Source of the DNA: Halarchaeum rubridurum
GTDB lineage: Archaea > Halobacteriota > Halobacteria > Halobacteriales > Halobacteriaceae
Direction of reading: 5' to 3'
NCBI RefSeq assembly: GCF_014647115.1
Contig: NZ_BMOO01000001.1
Span: 186,001-250,000, forward strand
Length of the DNA: 64,000 nucleotides
In this document: one piece after another, positions 61,146-64,000 of the stretch
Position numbering within the stretch: the first letter of the stretch is position 1
How the letters are laid out: the number at the start of each line of letters is the position of its first letter
Position numbers and translations under genes: made by a program
The notes under the pieces: generated by a model
Databases searched by the model: none
Told to the model about the DNA's origin: nothing
Seen by the model: only the letters and a program-made list of their open reading frames with translations

Positions 61146-61520
61146 ATGCAGTACCAGGGCCGCTCCAAGCGCACGAAGACGGGTGCGCGAACCCGCCCGC
61201 ACTCGAAGAAGAAGAAGCACGAACTCGGTCGCTCCCCCACGGAGACGACGGTCGGCGAGGGCCGCTTCCGCGTCGTCGACTCCCGCGGCACCGGGACGAA
61301 GGTCCGCGCGCTCTCCACGGACGTCGCCAACGTCACCGACGACGGCGAGACCGAGCACGCGACCATCGAGGACGTCGTCGAAAACGACGCGAACCCGAAC
61401 TACGCCCGCCGGAACATCATCACGAAGGGCGCAGTCATCGAGACGTCCGCCGGGAAGGCGCGCGTCACCTCCCGCCCCGGGCAGGACGGGCAGGTCAACG
61501 CCGTCGCCGTCGACGAATAA
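61146..61520 (+). CDS. rps8e: Ribosomal protein eS8
   Basis: The 124-residue protein begins MQYQGRSKRTKTGARTRPHSKKKKHELG and contains ANPNYARRNIITKGAVIETSAGKARVTSRPGQDGQVNAV, the archaeal short form of eS8. It lies outside the main r-protein cluster, as usual in archaea. Confidence 0.96.
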   Translation: MQYQGRSKRTKTGARTRPHSKKKKHELGRSPTETTVGEGRFRVVDSRGTGTKVRALSTDVANVTDDGETEHATIEDVVENDANPNYARRNIITKGAVIETSAGKARVTSRPGQDGQVNAVAVDE

Positions 61521-61657
61521 CGACTTCTCTCCCGCTGTTCTCTCACCCGCCGAGCGACGGCCATCCCGACCGACGCGCTCGCGCTCCGCTCGCCGATGCG
61601 ACGCTCGGCATCGGCAAAGAGGCGGGAGAGCGACGACGCCGACGGGGCCAACTGAAT

Positions 61658-61675
61658 CACGTGGGCTAGCGTCCG
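61658..61675 (+). repeat. Dispersed intergenic repeat, copy 2
   Basis: CACGTGGGCTAGCGTCCG matches 30066-30083 exactly and in the same orientation. It lies in the 263-base gap between eS8 and the convergent cdc48 gene, which also contains a GGGCGCGC-TTC-GCGCGCCC hairpin at 61748-61766. Confidence 0.7.
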
Positions 61676-61783
61676 CGCACCGAGCGTTACCGAGATGACG
61701 GTGTCGTCTCGTTCGCCGATCAGAAATCTTTGATCTCCGATGACGCCGGGCGCGCTTCGCGCGCCCAAGCGCGGCAAAAGGGA

Positions 61784-64000
61784 CTACTGGAAGCCGATGT
61801 GGCCGCCCTCGCGGCGGTCCTGCCCGGGCGTGTTGCCGCCCTTGAACTGCTCTTCGACCTGGTCGTAGTAGTCGAGGATGTCCTCGGTGATGGTGGGGCG
61901 GACGTTCTCCAGGGCGGCCCGGAAGTGACGCATCTCGACTTCCTCGGCCGTCTCGTCGTCGCGGAGGGCCTCGATGGCGGCCTCGCGGGCGATGGAGGCG
62001 AGGTCGCTGCCGACGTAGCCGTCCGTGATCTCGGCGAGTTCGCGCAGGCTCACGTCGGGGGCGAGCGGCGTGTCCTGCGTGTGGATTTCGAGGATGCGCT
62101 CGCGACCCTCGACGCCGGGCTGGCCGACCATGACCATGCGGTCGAAGCGCCCGGAGCGGATGAGCGCGGGGTCGATGATGTCGGGGCGGTTCGTCGCACC
62201 GATAACCATCACCTCGCCCATCTCCTCCAGCCCGTCGAGTTCGGTGAGGAGCTGGTTGACGACGCGTTCGGAGACGTTGTTCCCGACCTCCTGCCCGCGG
62301 CCGGGCGCGAGGCTGTCGAGCTCGTCGAAGAATATCACCGTCGGGGAGACCTGCCGGGCCTTCCGGAAGGTCTGGCGGATGGCCTTCTCGGACTCGCCGA
62401 CCCACTTCGAGAGGAGCTGGGGGCCCCTGACGGAGATGAAGTTCGCGTTCGTCTCGTTGGCGACGGCCTTCGCCATCAGGGTCTTCCCCGTGCCGGGCGG
62501 GCCGTAGAGGAGGACGCCCGCGGGCGGGTCGATGCCCATGCGGTCGAACTTCTCCGGGCTGTTGAGCGGCCACTCGACGGCCTCCTGGACGTCCTGTTTG
62601 GCCTCGCGGAGCCCGCCGACGTCGTCCCACGATATCTTCGGGAGTTCGACGAGGACTTCGCGCATCGCCGAGGGCTCGACCTCGCCGAGCGCGCCGCGGA
62701 AGTCCTCGCGCTTGACTATCATCCGGTCGATGAGGCTCGGCGGGATGTCCTCCTCGTCGAGGTCTATCTCGGGGAGGTACCTGCGAAGCGCGCGCATCGC
62801 GGCCTCCTTCGTGAGGCTCTCGATGTCCGCGCCGACGAAGCCGTGCGTCTCGCCGGCGAGGTGCCCGAGGTTGACGTCGTCGGAGAGGGGCATCCCGCGC
62901 GTGTGTATCTTGAGTATCTCCTCGCGGCCGACCTCGTCGGGGACGCCGATCTCGATTTCGCGGTCGAAGCGCCCGGGACGGCGGAGCGCGGGGTCGACGG
63001 CGTCGACCCTGTTGGTCGCCGCGATGACGATGACCTGCCCGCGGCCTTCGAGGCCGTCCATCATCGTGAGGAGTTGGGCGACGACGCGGCGCTCGACCTC
63101 GCCCGTGACGTCCTCGCGTTTGGGCGCGATGGAGTCGAGTTCGTCGATGAAGATGATGGAGGGCGAGTCCTCCTTCGCGTCCTCGAATATCTCCCGGAGT
63201 TGCTGTTCGGATTCGCCGTAGTACTTCGAGATTATCTCCGGGCCGGCGATGGAGAAGAAACTCGCGGAGGTCTCGTTGGCGACGGCCTTGGCGAGCAGCG
63301 TCTTCCCCGTGCCGGGTGGCCCGTGGAGCAACACCCCCTGTGGCGGCTCGATGCCGAGTTTCTGGAATATCTGGGGGTGTTTCATCGGGAGTTCGACCAT
63401 CTCCCGGACGCGCTGAATCTCGTTCTGGAGGCCGCCGATGTCCTCGTAGGTGATGCCGCCGCCGGTGCGCTCGAAGCCGCTGATGGGCTCCTCGCGGAGT
63501 TCGACGTCGGTGTCCTCGGTGACGAGGACGACGCCCTCGGGGTCGGTCTCGACGGCGATCAGCGGAATCGCCTGCCCCGGGGAGCGCATGAACGGGTGGT
63601 TCGTGGAGGACATGACGGGGACGATGTCGCGCTCGACGACCGGGCGCTTGAGAATCTGGCGTTTGACCATGCCGGCCGCGTCGGAGCCGAACTGGACGCT
63701 CGCCTCCTCGGGGGGTGCGAGGACGAGCGAGTCGGCCTTCTCGGCTTCCGCCTTCCGAATCTCGACGCGCTCGCCGATGCCGACCTCGGCGTTCTGACGG
63801 GTGAAGCCGTCGATGCGGACCGTATCGGTGTTCCAGTCCTGCCGGTCGGCCCGCCAGACCTTCGCGGCGGTGGTCTCCGCGCCCTCGATTTCGATGATGT
63901 CGCCCGGGCTGAGCTTGAGGTGGAGCAGCGTGTCGGGGTCGAGGCGCGCGATGCCGCGCCCCGAGTCGTTCGGGTACGCCTTCGCAACCTCGAGTTGGAC
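61784..64000 (-). CDS. cdc48: AAA+ ATPase Cdc48/p97 homologue (5' end beyond window)
   Basis: The frame enters at the window edge ([21 protein letters not shown]) and only about ten N-terminal residues seem missing, leaving 738 residues here. The N-domain (double-psi barrel plus four-strand part) spans about residues 1-185. Two AAA modules follow, each with Walker A GPPGTGKT and Walker B ([31 protein letters not shown]), and arginine-finger regions RRPGRFDRE and IRSGRFDR. The C-terminus ends [13 protein letters not shown]. Cdc48 unfolds proteins, in archaea partly for the proteasome. The gap to eS8 holds a possible terminator hairpin. Confidence 0.96.
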   Translation of the reverse strand, partial: VQLEVAKAYPNDSGRGIARLDPDTLLHLKLSPGDIIEIEGAETTAAKVWRADRQDWNTDTVRIDGFTRQNAEVGIGERVEIRKAEAEKADSLVLAPPEEASVQFGSDAAGMVKRQILKRPVVERDIVPVMSSTNHPFMRSPGQAIPLIAVETDPEGVVLVTEDTDVELREEPISGFERTGGGITYEDIGGLQNEIQRVREMVELPMKHPQIFQKLGIEPPQGVLLHGPPGTGKTLLAKAVANETSASFFSIAGPEIISKYYGESEQQLREIFEDAKEDSPSIIFIDELDSIAPKREDVTGEVERRVVAQLLTMMDGLEGRGQVIVIAATNRVDAVDPALRRPGRFDREIEIGVPDEVGREEILKIHTRGMPLSDDVNLGHLAGETHGFVGADIESLTKEAAMRALRRYLPEIDLDEEDIPPSLIDRMIVKREDFRGALGEVEPSAMREVLVELPKISWDDVGGLREAKQDVQEAVEWPLNSPEKFDRMGIDPPAGVLLYGPPGTGKTLMAKAVANETNANFISVRGPQLLSKWVGESEKAIRQTFRKARQVSPTVIFFDELDSLAPGRGQEVGNNVSERVVNQLLTELDGLEEMGEVMVIGATNRPDIIDPALIRSGRFDRMVMVGQPGVEGRERILEIHTQDTPLAPDVSLRELAEITDGYVGSDLASIAREAAIEALRDDETAEEVEMRHFRAALENVRPTITEDILDYYDQVEEQFKGGNTPGQDRREGGHIGFQ

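Overview
This window is chromosomal DNA of a haloarchaeon (class Halobacteria). The base composition is very GC-rich, so long spurious frames lie opposite most genes. The proteins are Asp/Glu-rich, secreted proteins carry twin-arginine lipoprotein signals, and the information-processing genes are archaeal: aIF5A with deoxyhypusine synthase, TFS, DnaG, Cbf5, Rpp29, Cdc48 and the r-protein superoperon. I cannot assign a genus.

Layout. 1-2455: a membrane sensor gene interrupted by an amber codon and an AT-richer orphan Tat lipoprotein. 2456-12339: an ornithine cyclodeaminase-type enzyme, malate:quinone oxidoreductase, a cold-shock protein, the hypusine block (dys, a Nif3-like gene, an agmatinase homologue, aIF5A), a UbiB kinase with Hsp20, and a secreted octapeptide-repeat protein dense in N-glycosylation sequons. 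12483-19577: two coupled moeA genes, a HAD phosphatase, LWR-salt and pterin dehydratase genes, and hemA with a siroheme-type dehydrogenase. 19699-28634: a canonical cis-prenyltransferase facing a degenerate one, a DUF92 membrane protein, dnaG, an MFS carrier, a CARF-like/HTH protein and an enolase-superfamily enzyme.

28844-37835: pdxS, a hairpin-rich gap with an AT-rich patch, TFS, an acidic protein coupled to a RecA-fold protein with a broken Walker A motif, a glycosyltransferase, ilvD with two decayed copies of its own 3' end behind it, an orphan solute-binding lipoprotein, and tRNA-Pro. 37931-55423 is one long leftward block: SPOUT methyltransferase, uL3, uL4, uL23, uL2, uS19, uL22, uS3, uL29, Rpp29, uS17, uL14, uL24, eS4, uL5, uS14, uS8, uL6, eL32, eL19, uL18, uS5, uL30, uL15, SecY, Adk, DUF106, Cmk, Cbf5. 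From SPOUT to SecY the genes overlap or lie within a few bases. 55635-64000: tRNA-Gly, a thiamine-binding protein, mch, a GTPBP1-like GTPase, a small zinc finger, pyrF, two uncharacterised genes, eS8 and most of cdc48.

Most of the window is core chromosome. The segments that look accessory or unusual are 1-2455, 11293-12339, 29750-30224 and 35506-37762. I found no CRISPR array, insertion sequence, rRNA or replication origin. The most interesting leads are the decayed ilvD tail copies, the paired cis-prenyltransferases, the pseudo-ATPase with its motif-repeat partner, the CARF-like protein without CRISPR, and the sequon-repeat protein.
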